A stretch of DNA of 64,000 bases, from assembly GCF_020091585.1 (NCBI RefSeq), contig NZ_CP083582.1:3348001-3412000 (forward strand), given 5' to 3'. The DNA is from Kovacikia minuta CCNUW1 (GTDB taxonomy: Bacteria > Cyanobacteriota > Cyanobacteriia > Leptolyngbyales > Leptolyngbyaceae). Made by a program: the position numbers and the translations under genes. Shown here piece after piece: positions 1 to 8,096 of this stretch (the stretch's first letter is position 1; each line of letters starts with the position of its first letter). Below the pieces are notes generated by a model. The model saw nothing but the letters and a program-made list of their open reading frames with translations, ran no database searches and was not told where the DNA came from.

Positions 1-645
1 CCACAAACCACCATAGTCATTTTGAACCAGAAACAAGAATAATCCTAAGAGGATGGCAAACCAACCCAGGATTCTGCCCATTCGGGCTGCCCAGTGTACT
101 CCTTTAAAGCGATCGCCTGTTATTTTCCAAACAGCAGCTTTGAGAATTTGTCCGCCATCGAGGGGTAAGCCAGGAATCAGGTTAAACAAGGCCAGAACCA
201 GGTTGATGACCGCTAAATTTGTTGCCAAAACATTAACTGGATTGGTTGATCCTGGAATTACAAGCGCCAAAATACTGAGTAGAACAAATAAACCGATGCT
301 CACCACAGGACCTGCGATCGCAACCTGAAAAGCTTTTCCGGGAGTTTTTGATTCCTGTTCAATCGAGGCAATTCCACCAAACAAAAATAAGGTGATGGAA
401 TTGACTTTAATCCCCTGGGTCTTGGCGACAACACTATGTCCCAGCTCATGCAGCAATACGGAGGCAAATAATAAAAGTGCCATCAATACTCCCGCTGTAT
501 AAGCTGTGAAAATACCCCAGTCGGGATATTGCCTCTGCCACAGCAAGCCTCTAGGAATTGCGACTAAAACAATAATCACGAACCAGGAGGGATCGATATA
601 AAGTGGAATCCCGAATAGTGAGCCAACTCGCCAACCTGACTGCAT
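1..645 (-). CDS. Site-2 protease family (M50) membrane metalloprotease, 3' end outside window
   Basis: Intramembrane zinc protease of the M50/site-2 type, which cuts membrane-embedded substrates such as anti-sigma factors. The 215 visible residues start at an ATG at 645 preceded by AGGAAA. The zinc motif HELGH lies at about residues 66-70 in a hydrophobic segment, and the second metal/active-site motif (NLIPGLPLDGG) is near residues 155-165. Several membrane helices surround both motifs. The reading frame is still open at base 1, so the C-terminus, where many cyanobacterial homologues carry CBS domains, is not visible. The substrate cannot be inferred from the neighbours. Confidence 0.9.
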   Translation of the reverse strand, partial: MQSGWRVGSLFGIPLYIDPSWFVIIVLVAIPRGLLWQRQYPDWGIFTAYTAGVLMALLLFASVLLHELGHSVVAKTQGIKVNSITLFLFGGIASIEQESKTPGKAFQVAIAGPVVSIGLFVLLSILALVIPGSTNPVNVLATNLAVINLVLALFNLIPGLPLDGGQILKAAVWKITGDRFKGVHWAARMGRILGWFAILLGLFLFLVQNDYGGLW

Positions 646-752
646 AATAATTTCCTCAGCCCTTCTTCTAGGATAAGGGATGCTTTCAACCAAAAGAATC
701 TGCAATTTGGTTAGGTTAACCGCATTGTGATTGATCCCCAAATATGCGAAAG

Positions 753-1079
753 TTAACCTAGCTTAACAGCCGTCCCCGTTGCTGTGATCAGGAGTAAAGC
801 TCCGGTTTCATCGATGTTAATGGTGCCTGTATTGACTGAAATGCCAATCACTGCGTCTGCTCCCAGGCGCTCGGCACGTTTCTCTAATTCAGCGATCGCC
901 TCTCGCTGTCCCTGCTCAAACACCCGCTCGTAACTGCCCGTGCGTCCCCCAATCATATCCCGGATACCCGCAAAAAAGTCTCTCAGGGCATTACTACCGT
1001 AAACAACTTCTGCTGTAACGACTCCCAAGTATTGGGTTACCGTCATCCCTTGAACAATGTCGGTTGTTGACAGAATCAT
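753..1079 (-). CDS. YbjQ/UPF0145 family small protein
   Basis: Protein of 108 residues that matches the compact YbjQ (UPF0145) fold over its full length: an N-terminal strand with a TTDIVQGM-type start, a central helix rich in Arg/Glu (REAIAELEKRAERLGADAV) and a C-terminal strand block ending in an ATGTAV-type motif. The ATG at 1079 follows GGAGG. The family is called heavy-metal-binding in databases but its function is not established. It is transcribed away from the TPR gene that starts at 1155 and may form a unit with the protease gene at 1-645. Confidence 0.85.
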   Translation of the reverse strand: MILSTTDIVQGMTVTQYLGVVTAEVVYGSNALRDFFAGIRDMIGGRTGSYERVFEQGQREAIAELEKRAERLGADAVIGISVNTGTINIDETGALLLITATGTAVKLG

Positions 1080-1154
1080 AAATCCTCCGCTTGTTAGGAA
1101 ATCCAGCAGTACTCTCTCATACTCTTGACTATCTTGCCGATCGAACGAGTGAAA

Positions 1155-2273
1155 ATGTCAGAAAAATCGACTCAGCGTAAACAATCTCCGTTAATTGTCA
1201 GCTTTCTGTTGCTTGGATTGCTGGTTCCCTCTTTCATCTGCACTGCCCCTGCGATTGCGGGCAAGTCTAAGGATGATGAGCGATTAACTGAATTGTTAAA
1301 GGAGGGGCGTAAACAGGTTGATTCAGGCAATCTCCCAGCGGCGATCGCAATTTACCAGCAAGCAGCCGATTTAGATGCCGAAAACCCCCGCATTTTCTCT
1401 GGAATTGGTTATCTCCAAGCCAGTCAGGGAAATTTTTCGGAAGCGGTGAGAGCCTATCAACGGGCGATTGCCCTTGAGCCTAAAAACGCAGATTTCCAGT
1501 ATGCCCTTGGTTTCAGTTTGGCAAATTTGGGAAATAACGATGAGGCGATCGCTGCCTACCGCCGCGCCACTCAAATCAATCCGCGCCATCTGAATGCCTA
1601 TTTGGGGCAGGGGGTTTTGCTGACCCGTGAGGGTAAATACGACGAAGCCATGCAAGCTTACAAGCGGGTGCTGGCTTTTGACCCACGCAATGCCAGAGCC
1701 TATGACTTGATGGGAGCACTGTTGATTAAGCAGGATCGCCCCAGTGCTGCCCTTGAACCTTTGCAGCGGGCAGCTCGGTTGGCTCCTAAAGATGGGGATA
1801 TTCAGGTAACCCTGGGGGCGGCATGGCTGAGTATTGGTAATCTGACTGAAGGACTTGCCGCCTTTGAACGGGCAGCACGATTAGAACCACGCAATGCTGC
1901 GATTCAGCTTCAGATGGGCAAAATTTGGCAGGCTAAAGGTAGGAAAGAAGAGGCTTTTAAGGCATACCAGCGGGCAACTTATTTGAAGCCCGACCTGGCT
2001 GAAGCCCAGGCAGCCGTAGGCGATTTCTATATGGAACAGAAAGATCCCTTATCCGCCATTATTGCCTATCGCCAATACACCCACCTTGCCCCTAACGACC
2101 CAGAAGCATATTACAAACTGGGTAAAGCGTTGAAGGATCGCGATCGCGTCCCAGAAGCAATCTCAGCATTTGAGCAGGCAAAACGCCTCTACCAACAACA
2201 AAGCAAATCTGACAAAGTTCAAGAAGTTGAAAAGCTATTGCATGAGCTAAAAAAGAAAGACAAGTCGGATTAA
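1155..2273 (+). CDS. Secreted TPR-repeat protein
   Basis: Tetratricopeptide protein of 372 residues. An N-terminal hydrophobic stretch (LIVSFLLLGLLVPSFICTA) followed by AIAG looks like a signal peptide, so the protein is probably periplasmic or lipid-anchored. From about residue 40 to the end there are consecutive 34-residue TPR units with the usual G/Y/A spacing (for example NFSEAVRAYQRAIALEPKN). TPR arrays bind proteins; the partner is unknown. A TTG at 1125 would add ten residues, but the ATG at 1155 puts the signal peptide nearer the N-terminus and is preferred. A weak hairpin with a T run follows the stop. Confidence 0.85.
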   Translation: MSEKSTQRKQSPLIVSFLLLGLLVPSFICTAPAIAGKSKDDERLTELLKEGRKQVDSGNLPAAIAIYQQAADLDAENPRIFSGIGYLQASQGNFSEAVRAYQRAIALEPKNADFQYALGFSLANLGNNDEAIAAYRRATQINPRHLNAYLGQGVLLTREGKYDEAMQAYKRVLAFDPRNARAYDLMGALLIKQDRPSAALEPLQRAARLAPKDGDIQVTLGAAWLSIGNLTEGLAAFERAARLEPRNAAIQLQMGKIWQAKGRKEEAFKAYQRATYLKPDLAEAQAAVGDFYMEQKDPLSAIIAYRQYTHLAPNDPEAYYKLGKALKDRDRVPEAISAFEQAKRLYQQQSKSDKVQEVEKLLHELKKKDKSD

Positions 2274-2288
2274 CGACTCCGTTCACCC

Positions 2289-2315
2289 GCTGCTAGTAAC
2301 CCGGCAGCTTTTTTT
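2289..2315 (+). terminator. Probable rho-independent terminator after the TPR gene
   Basis: A five-pair stem (GCTGC 2289-2293 with GCAGC 2304-2308) closes a ten-base loop and is followed by seven T residues. The stem is short, so this is a modest call, supported by its position just past the stop at 2273. Confidence 0.5.
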
Positions 2316-2346
2316 CCTACATATTTTGGAATTGCGCCATGATTGC

Positions 2347-2426
2347 GTAGGGTGCTGTAAGCGACAGCGTAACGCACCGCTAACCCACGCCTCGGTGCGT
2401 TACGGCGATGCCTAACAGCACCCTAC
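2347..2426. repeat. Long composite inverted repeat (MITE-like hairpin)
   Basis: Two nested perfect 12-base arms: GTAGGGTGCTGT at 2347-2358 with its complement at 2415-2426, and CGTAACGCACCG at 2368-2379 with its complement at 2393-2404. They are separated by a small internal loop and a 13-base terminal loop. The 80-base element could fold into one long hairpin in DNA or RNA. It has no coding capacity. Such elements are common as dispersed intergenic repeats in cyanobacteria; no second copy was seen in this window. Confidence 0.8.
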
Positions 2427-2544
2427 AGCTCATGCTAGATCAAATATTGCCAGGTTAATAGTAACTTTTCGGATGCAACGAAGGCTCTATACGGTCGGTG
2501 TGCAATGGGATTATGTTAGATCGATTTAATTACAACTAACGACT

Positions 2545-2751
2545 CTACTGTCCGCGTCCTGGTTTACAATCGGCAAAACCCAACGCTTCCGTATCCAAAA
2601 AACTAGCGATCGCCATTTCAACTACTGCCTCAATGGGGTACTCAATTTCAGTCGCGCGAGCGAAGAGAGCAGTGCGAATGCGCTCAGGCAAGCGTTCTAA
2701 GATGACTTCGGCATCAGCAGGAGAAAGCTGTTCTTGAAGTTTGGCTTGCAT
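2545..2751 (-). CDS. Small conserved-type hypothetical protein
   Basis: Protein of 68 residues, mostly helical and charged (LSPADAEVILERLPERIRTAL near the N-terminus), with no membrane segment or signal peptide. The ATG at 2751 lies just past the stop of the GIY-YIG gene on the same strand, and a GGAG inside that gene's end could serve as its ribosome site, so the two are probably co-transcribed. I do not recognise the family. A regulator or antitoxin-like partner of the nuclease-like neighbour is possible but not shown. Confidence 0.6.
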   Translation of the reverse strand: MQAKLQEQLSPADAEVILERLPERIRTALFARATEIEYPIEAVVEMAIASFLDTEALGFADCKPGRGQ

Positions 2752-2755
2752 CACT

Positions 2756-3133
2756 TTACATCTCCGTCGGGATTTGTACGTTGTAAGGCGGCTCGGTGGC
2801 TCTTAAAATCATCGCTTCTAGCTCCAATAATAACGCAGGGCTTTCCCAGTGCGAAATCACCTGCATCGCAATCCGCACATCCTCATCGTTATATTTATCG
2901 AGCCATGCCCACAGAAAAGCTTTATGTCCGCCACTGAAACGACCTCGCAAGCTTTTAGTTTTACCGATGTAGAGCAGTCCATTAATCCTGTGTTTGATTG
3001 CGTAAATGCCAGGACGAGAAGGGATACGGGCAAATCCACGACTCAAGGGTTGACATTGCACAAAGGGGATGAAGGCGATCGCGTCTAAAATCCTTCGGGC
3101 TTGGATTTGCAGGTCAGAATCGTTCGTTGGCAT
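2756..3133 (-). CDS. GIY-YIG nuclease family protein
   Basis: Protein of 125 residues with the family's two signature strands, PGIYAIKH at about residues 40-47 and LLYIGKT at about 53-59, followed by the arginine helix (LRGRF) and a C-terminal Glu in LLLELEAMILRATEPPYN that fits the metal-binding glutamate. GIY-YIG domains cut one DNA strand in repair, restriction and homing enzymes. Here the domain stands almost alone, so the role is open. It is followed within a few bases by a 68-residue helical protein on the same strand. Confidence 0.85.
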   Translation of the reverse strand: MPTNDSDLQIQARRILDAIAFIPFVQCQPLSRGFARIPSRPGIYAIKHRINGLLYIGKTKSLRGRFSGGHKAFLWAWLDKYNDEDVRIAMQVISHWESPALLLELEAMILRATEPPYNVQIPTEM

Positions 3134-3186
3134 GAAAGAACAAAAGGGAGTTGCACAGAAGTTATGCGCTCACAAATTCTGCGCCT

Positions 3187-3660
3187 TCATAGTTTTCGCC
3201 GCATCTCGATCTGAAAAGCTTCAAACCCCAAACCTTCATACAACGATTTTGCTGGCGAATTCTGCAAGACATCAAGGTCAACTTCTGTGCAATTTTTGTC
3301 TCGACCCCACTGAAATGCCGCTTCTATCAGCGATCGTGCAACTCCAGATCGTCGATGCGTAGGAACAACGTAAATCGCGTGGATATGCAGGGATAATTTT
3401 GGTAAGAATACAGGAGGTAAATGAGCAATGCTGGCTTCGAGAATACCAATCAATTGGCTGGGTGCAGCGTCCAATTCTACACCAAGAAAAAGATGATCAG
3501 GAGAGTTGATTTGCGATTGGATGCAATCGCGCAACCAAGTCGAACCAGCATTAGAGTTTTGAAACCGATGACCACCGAAAGATGCCATCTCATCGAGCAT
3601 TGCCTGAAGGTATTCAACAATAAGCTCAATTTCATGATGAGAAAGCTTTCGGATTTGCAT
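3187..3660 (-). CDS. GNAT family N-acetyltransferase
   Basis: Acetyl-CoA dependent N-acetyltransferase of 157 residues. The acetyl-CoA binding motif A is present as IHAIYVVPTHRRSGVARSLI at about residues 100-119, and the C-terminal motif B reads AKSLYEGLGFEAF. The ATG at 3660 (MQIRKLSHHE) gives the usual GNAT length. The frame is open upstream to 3933, but that part overlaps the SMI1/KNR4 gene in another frame and does not look like protein. Substrate unknown; resistance, ribosomal-protein or small-molecule acetylation are all possible. Confidence 0.85.
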   Translation of the reverse strand: MQIRKLSHHEIELIVEYLQAMLDEMASFGGHRFQNSNAGSTWLRDCIQSQINSPDHLFLGVELDAAPSQLIGILEASIAHLPPVFLPKLSLHIHAIYVVPTHRRSGVARSLIEAAFQWGRDKNCTEVDLDVLQNSPAKSLYEGLGFEAFQIEMRRKL

Positions 3661-3787
3661 ATCAAGATTTACTTCACAAATATCGGTATAACGTTTGTAT
3701 TGAGCGGTTGCTGAAATACTTTGAATGCACCAGAGTCTAAAGTAAATCCGCTCCAATAGCGTTATTAGGGTGCGATAGATACGTTGT

Positions 3788-4522
3788 TTAGAGGTCAGGT
3801 GCTTCCCACCATCTCTGAGGATCATCCTTGTATTTCCGCCGAATCTCTGACAATCTTTTCCAAACTTCTGGGAATGCCTGCCAATCTTTAGCTTTATATC
3901 GAGGGTCAGATTCGTAGTAGAGGCTGGCTTCATAGCATTCTGCCTCCGCTTGCACCAGTTTTGTCAAGCTTGAATAAGCAATGAGGTACTCACCGTAATC
4001 ATCTCCTACGAAGTCAACAGCTAGAACAGGACTTGTATCCTGTTGCACCGAATCACCAACAACGGTATGGCATCCCTTCGTTGTATCGTAAGCCCAAAAA
4101 ATTGGAAAGAGGCGAGGATGCCATACTTTGCGTGCCCAGGAAAACTCACCTCCGTCTAAGCTGTTGATCAATTCATCACCCCAGCATACTTCCATCAAGC
4201 TTGAGTAGTCTTCTGGGAAATAGTCTTCCTCAGAAAAGGGTTGCGTTATGGTTTCGTAGATTGCGATGGCTGTCTCCAGCGGAAGAAATACCTCTCCGAG
4301 AAAATATTTCCCGTGCCACTCCTCATCCATCCATGCTCCATTTCCCCATTGATAGAGGTCATAAGCCTCTACAGGTAAACGAAAGGGTAATTCTGCTGTA
4401 AGCTCATCAATTTCTTCGCGTGTTAACCCTTCTTGAAGCGATTCAAAACGAGTGTTTCCTAATAACTCATGTCCTTCTAAACAAATGAGGATTCGTTCTA
4501 AAGCATCTGTTAAAACTGACAT
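3788..4522 (-). CDS. SMI1/KNR4 family protein
   Basis: Protein of 244 residues with the SMI1/KNR4 (SUKH-like) pattern: an acidic helix with EEIDELTAELPFRLPVEAYDLY, then WGNGAWMDE and a PLETAIAIYE strand-helix. In bacteria this superfamily often supplies immunity proteins to polymorphic toxins, but many members stand alone as here. The ATG at 4522 is chosen; a TTG at 4534 would add four residues. No toxin gene is seen beside it. The neighbours are small accessory genes (GNAT, GIY-YIG), which suggests a variable patch rather than a core operon. Confidence 0.8.
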   Translation of the reverse strand: MSVLTDALERILICLEGHELLGNTRFESLQEGLTREEIDELTAELPFRLPVEAYDLYQWGNGAWMDEEWHGKYFLGEVFLPLETAIAIYETITQPFSEEDYFPEDYSSLMEVCWGDELINSLDGGEFSWARKVWHPRLFPIFWAYDTTKGCHTVVGDSVQQDTSPVLAVDFVGDDYGEYLIAYSSLTKLVQAEAECYEASLYYESDPRYKAKDWQAFPEVWKRLSEIRRKYKDDPQRWWEAPDL

Positions 4523-5094
4523 TTTCCGCAGCAATCCTATTGGTTAATTATTGGCGATCGCCTCATTAATCATTCTGCAATGTCTTCCTTACTAATGGCT
4601 AAGCACCCTAACCCCTAACAACTTACTATATGGAATTTTTCTGGGTAATGTCTAAATCGGGGTATTATCGAGAATTTTTTCTGGATATTTACTCCGTGAC
4701 AGACAGTATCAAGACTTTTTTCGCGTGATATCCTGCCCGCGGGAAATTACCGGGAAAAAACCGTGTAGCTTCAGTAAATTAAGGTTATGGCACTATCGAC
4801 CAGGGTTAGGACAAATTGAACGATTGAAATGGTTCTGTATTGGTCATTCACCTTCTGCCTTCTGCCTTTCGCTGTAGAGATAGCTATAGCAATAAAGGTG
4901 AAGACATTTTTTAGCGCTGAAATCCTTTGCTAGTGATGATTGATTTCCTCGCACCTGCCATCTAACACCTACCCGTTTTATTCTCATCCTTTATCCTTCC
5001 CACCCCCTACTCCCTCTTCATCCCTCATCCCTCATCCTTTCTCGCCCCCTTTTATCCTCTATCCTCATCCTTTATCCTTTCCTCACCCCCTTCT
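4523..5094. other. Gene-free stretch with polypyrimidine low-complexity tract
   Basis: No credible gene. Bases 4975-5095 on the plus strand are almost pure C/T/A built from repeats of CCTTTATC, CCCTCATC and similar units. The plus-strand frame through it gives only Ser/Pro/His-rich sequence and is not a gene. The 4850-4870 part holds the CTTCTGC unit that forms a longer array at 49352-49400. Confidence 0.7.
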
Positions 5095-6852
5095 TCACGG
5101 TTTAATCAACCGTTGCTCGGATCTGCGGGAGTAGGCGGCTAGTCGGATGCCCTGCAAAAGTCCCTGAACAATAACTGCTGCCATCAACACATTGATGCCA
5201 ACTACGGCTGAAATATATAGCGGTTTCGACAAGCCCAGGACAAAACTGAGTCCCAAACTAAAGCCGGATGCCATTGTCAGGAGTGCGATCGTTACACCTG
5301 CTCCCAGGGAAATTCCCTTTGCGGTTGTTTTCTCAACCACAAACCCGGCTACCAATCCAGTTAATGCGCCGCTCATAAACCCGGCGATCGCTCCGGGCAA
5401 AACGGTCATACTATCTACCGACAGAGCTTCGATCGCAGGGAGTAATAACGCCATACTGCCTACGGCAAATCCGGCAATCACACCTGTGGTTGCCCCCGCT
5501 GTAGATGCCAGGGTGCCCATAATCCAGGCGGCAATCTCAAACCCAACTGCTGCCCCGATCGCAACACCAAACCAGGTTACTGCCACTACTCCCTCAACCG
5601 CCCCCACAAACAAAGCGAACCAGGCTGTTACCCAGGAGGCCAAAAATGAGAATGAAAACAGCAGGACTAACAACCCATAGGGTAAACTCTTTGTTTGCAT
5701 AGCTAGGGGAGCAGTTTTCACTCGCAGTTCCAGAGTGTAGGTTTGCTCCAGGGTGTTGGTGTGTAGCAGAATCTTACGGTTAAAAGTTTTGTTACGCATT
5801 AACTTGGTCGTATCAACCGTAATCCGGCACTCAGTCTGATTGCCCTGGAACACAAGGGGGTGAAACGAAATCCAGGAATGGGAACTGGGGCAATGGGGAG
5901 GATCACTGGGGTGGGGGGCAACTTCCCAGGTTCCTTCCAGAATTGTTTTAGGGACTGAATTACTGATTTCAATGGTATGAAATAGCCTCTCACCGGGTCT
6001 GGTTGCAATCAAATCAAGGCTAGATTGATTGAGTCTGGCTTCTGGTGATCTCAGAGGATAAATGGGTAAGGATGCTAAAGCCTCGATTGCATTGGGATAG
6101 CGATCCTCTACCCTTGGCTCAACCATTTTCTCTAACCAACTCACCCAACCTGCGCTCAGTTTGGGAACCAGAGACCGAAAGTTTACCCGGTAGGTGATAT
6201 CAATTAGGTTCCCCACATTGGTTGATTTTGTGTTGGTCAATAAGCAGATCAGCGTCACTCCCAAACCATACAAATCTGAAGCTTCTGTAAGTTGACGATT
6301 AAACAATTGTTCAGGCGGCATAAAGCCCAGGGTGCCCTTGACCACACTGCTGATGCCAACCTGCCCATCGCCAACCCGCGCAAACCCAAAATCGACCAGG
6401 TAAACGTTGATCTGGTCGTCAACCAGAATGTTTTCTGGTTTCACATCTCTGTGGATGACGGGCGGAACCCGATTCTGCAAGTACGCTAAAATCTTCAGTG
6501 CTGCAACTGCAATCTGCTTAATTTCATCGGGACTAAAGCTGCGCATCTCCGCAAGCGAAGTAGCATCTTTATACTCTTGAACCATACAAAATCCATCCAA
6601 CGTCTGGAAGGAGTCCAGGTATCGAGGAATGCCAGGATGATCGAGTCCGCGTAGGGTTTGAATCTCGCGATCGTGGGCGTCATAATCTGTCCAGGTCGAA
6701 CCAGACCTGGCAAATTGAAACTCCTTGATTACCACGGATTTTTGCGTTTTTACATCCGTTGCAAGATAGGTAACTCGACCTCCAAGATGGTTACGCCCTA
6801 ACTCCCTCACTACCTGATAGCCAGAGTTAGAAAAATCTGGAAAGTTGTTCAT
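5095..6852 (-). CDS. Membrane Ser/Thr protein kinase with glycine-rich multi-helix C-terminus
   Basis: Eukaryotic-type protein kinase of 585 residues. Visible motifs are the glycine-rich loop (ELGRNHLGGRV, residues 17-27), the ATP lysine at 43 (VVIKEF), the catalytic HRDVKPEN starting at 134, DFG at 154-156 and a PPEQ activation-loop end near 180. Residues 280-385 form a strand-rich domain with LFHTIEISN and WISFHPLVF, similar to Ig-like sensor domains in other cyanobacterial kinases. From about 390 to 570 the chain is a run of Ala/Gly/Val-rich hydrophobic helices (AGATTGVIAGFAVGSMALL) that could form six or more membrane segments. The kinase would face the cytoplasm. Signal and targets are unknown. 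Confidence 0.9.
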   Translation of the reverse strand: MNNFPDFSNSGYQVVRELGRNHLGGRVTYLATDVKTQKSVVIKEFQFARSGSTWTDYDAHDREIQTLRGLDHPGIPRYLDSFQTLDGFCMVQEYKDATSLAEMRSFSPDEIKQIAVAALKILAYLQNRVPPVIHRDVKPENILVDDQINVYLVDFGFARVGDGQVGISSVVKGTLGFMPPEQLFNRQLTEASDLYGLGVTLICLLTNTKSTNVGNLIDITYRVNFRSLVPKLSAGWVSWLEKMVEPRVEDRYPNAIEALASLPIYPLRSPEARLNQSSLDLIATRPGERLFHTIEISNSVPKTILEGTWEVAPHPSDPPHCPSSHSWISFHPLVFQGNQTECRITVDTTKLMRNKTFNRKILLHTNTLEQTYTLELRVKTAPLAMQTKSLPYGLLVLLFSFSFLASWVTAWFALFVGAVEGVVAVTWFGVAIGAAVGFEIAAWIMGTLASTAGATTGVIAGFAVGSMALLLPAIEALSVDSMTVLPGAIAGFMSGALTGLVAGFVVEKTTAKGISLGAGVTIALLTMASGFSLGLSFVLGLSKPLYISAVVGINVLMAAVIVQGLLQGIRLAAYSRRSEQRLIKP

Positions 6853-7070
6853 ACTTGCTACCGGACAGTTTTACAGTCTTATCTCATCTTAGATTGAAGA
6901 TCTTAGATCGAAGATTGTGAAAAGTTTGTGCCAGATCATCAACTTCTGATAAGAAGATTAAACCCTATACAACCCGTTTCACTCGATAATTTGGGGATTT
7001 TTGTGTCGGTCTTGAAGCTTTCGAGAGTGTAACTGGAGAAATGTAGTGGCACATTGCACCAGGGCTGAAT

Positions 7071-8096
7071 CTACATTGAATCATCTGTTGCCACTTTGCG
7101 TTTGGCAGGGTTTAGAGCCAGAACCAGTATTTGGCGCAAGGCAACCAATAGTTCTTCAAACATAATCCGCCAGCTTCCCCTTGCCCAACGGAAAAGATCG
7201 AAGAAACACCAGAGGCGATCGTACCAACTGATTGGGACTACCATCACGACTTTGGCATATTCACGCAAAATTCTCCAGCGCGGTAACATAATCCGTCCCT
7301 GATTGTTTGGGTCCCACCAGGCCGAATAGCGAGCAAAATCCTGCTGACCATCTTTCCTGAGATGCTTCAGCATGGACTGCTCCGAATGAACCCGGTAAAA
7401 AAATAGATACTCAGGAATTAAATGGAATGGACCGGAGAGCGCCAGTTTTGCCAAAAACACGCCGTCTGAATGACCGTAATTATCCCAAATTGGGAGCTTT
7501 ACGGCACTGACCCGCATCATGCCATGAATCTGGTGACAACTGTTGTAAGTGCAAACCTGGCTACGAAAGCGCTCTCTGGGTTTAGGAGAATCGACATGCA
7601 TTCTGCCATCTCCTAATAGCGGTTTGAGGGCTTGCTTAACAAAATGCTTTAGCCCTGATGTTGAAGGGATGACCGTCCCATCATCTAGATCTTCCAGGAT
7701 TTCTCCTTTTTCGTTAATGGTTTTCATCCATGAATGACACAGGAGAATGGAAGGATCTTGATCAAGCACTTCAACACATTTTGCTAAATAATCTGGTGCG
7801 ATGACATCATCATGGGCTACTAACTTAAAATACTCACCCGTGGATAGTTCAAACACCCGGTTTAAGTTCCAGGCTGCTCCCATGTTGCGATCGTTGCGTA
7901 TGTAGCGAATACGCGGTTCTCGTGAAGCATACTCCAAACAAATCTCTGGGGTTCTATCTGTTGAAGCATTATCCGAAATAATTAGTTCAAAATCTTGAAA
8001 GGTTTGAGCCAGAACCGAATCGATCGCTTCCCTGACGAACTCTTCGCCGTTATATACAGCGAGACCTAAACTGACACGGGGTGAATTAACAGTCAT
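7071..8096 (-). CDS. Glycosyltransferase family 2
   Basis: GT-A fold glycosyltransferase of 341 residues. The N-terminus VSLGLAVYNGEEFVREAIDS, the nucleotide-binding ISDNASTDRT (40-49) and the metal-binding HDD (95-97, in place of the usual DxD) define the family. The C-terminal third is basic with amphipathic helices, as in enzymes that work at the membrane on polysaccharide or O-antigen precursors. It is transcribed away from a second family 2 enzyme at 9314 across a 1.2 kb gap. Sugar and acceptor are not predictable. Confidence 0.9.
   Translation of the reverse strand: MTVNSPRVSLGLAVYNGEEFVREAIDSVLAQTFQDFELIISDNASTDRTPEICLEYASREPRIRYIRNDRNMGAAWNLNRVFELSTGEYFKLVAHDDVIAPDYLAKCVEVLDQDPSILLCHSWMKTINEKGEILEDLDDGTVIPSTSGLKHFVKQALKPLLGDGRMHVDSPKPRERFRSQVCTYNSCHQIHGMMRVSAVKLPIWDNYGHSDGVFLAKLALSGPFHLIPEYLFFYRVHSEQSMLKHLRKDGQQDFARYSAWWDPNNQGRIMLPRWRILREYAKVVMVVPISWYDRLWCFFDLFRWARGSWRIMFEELLVALRQILVLALNPAKRKVATDDSM

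Noticed and set aside
4940-5134. Plus-strand frame rich in Ser, Pro and His
   Set aside because: It is only the translation of a polypyrimidine repeat and overlaps the real kinase gene end.
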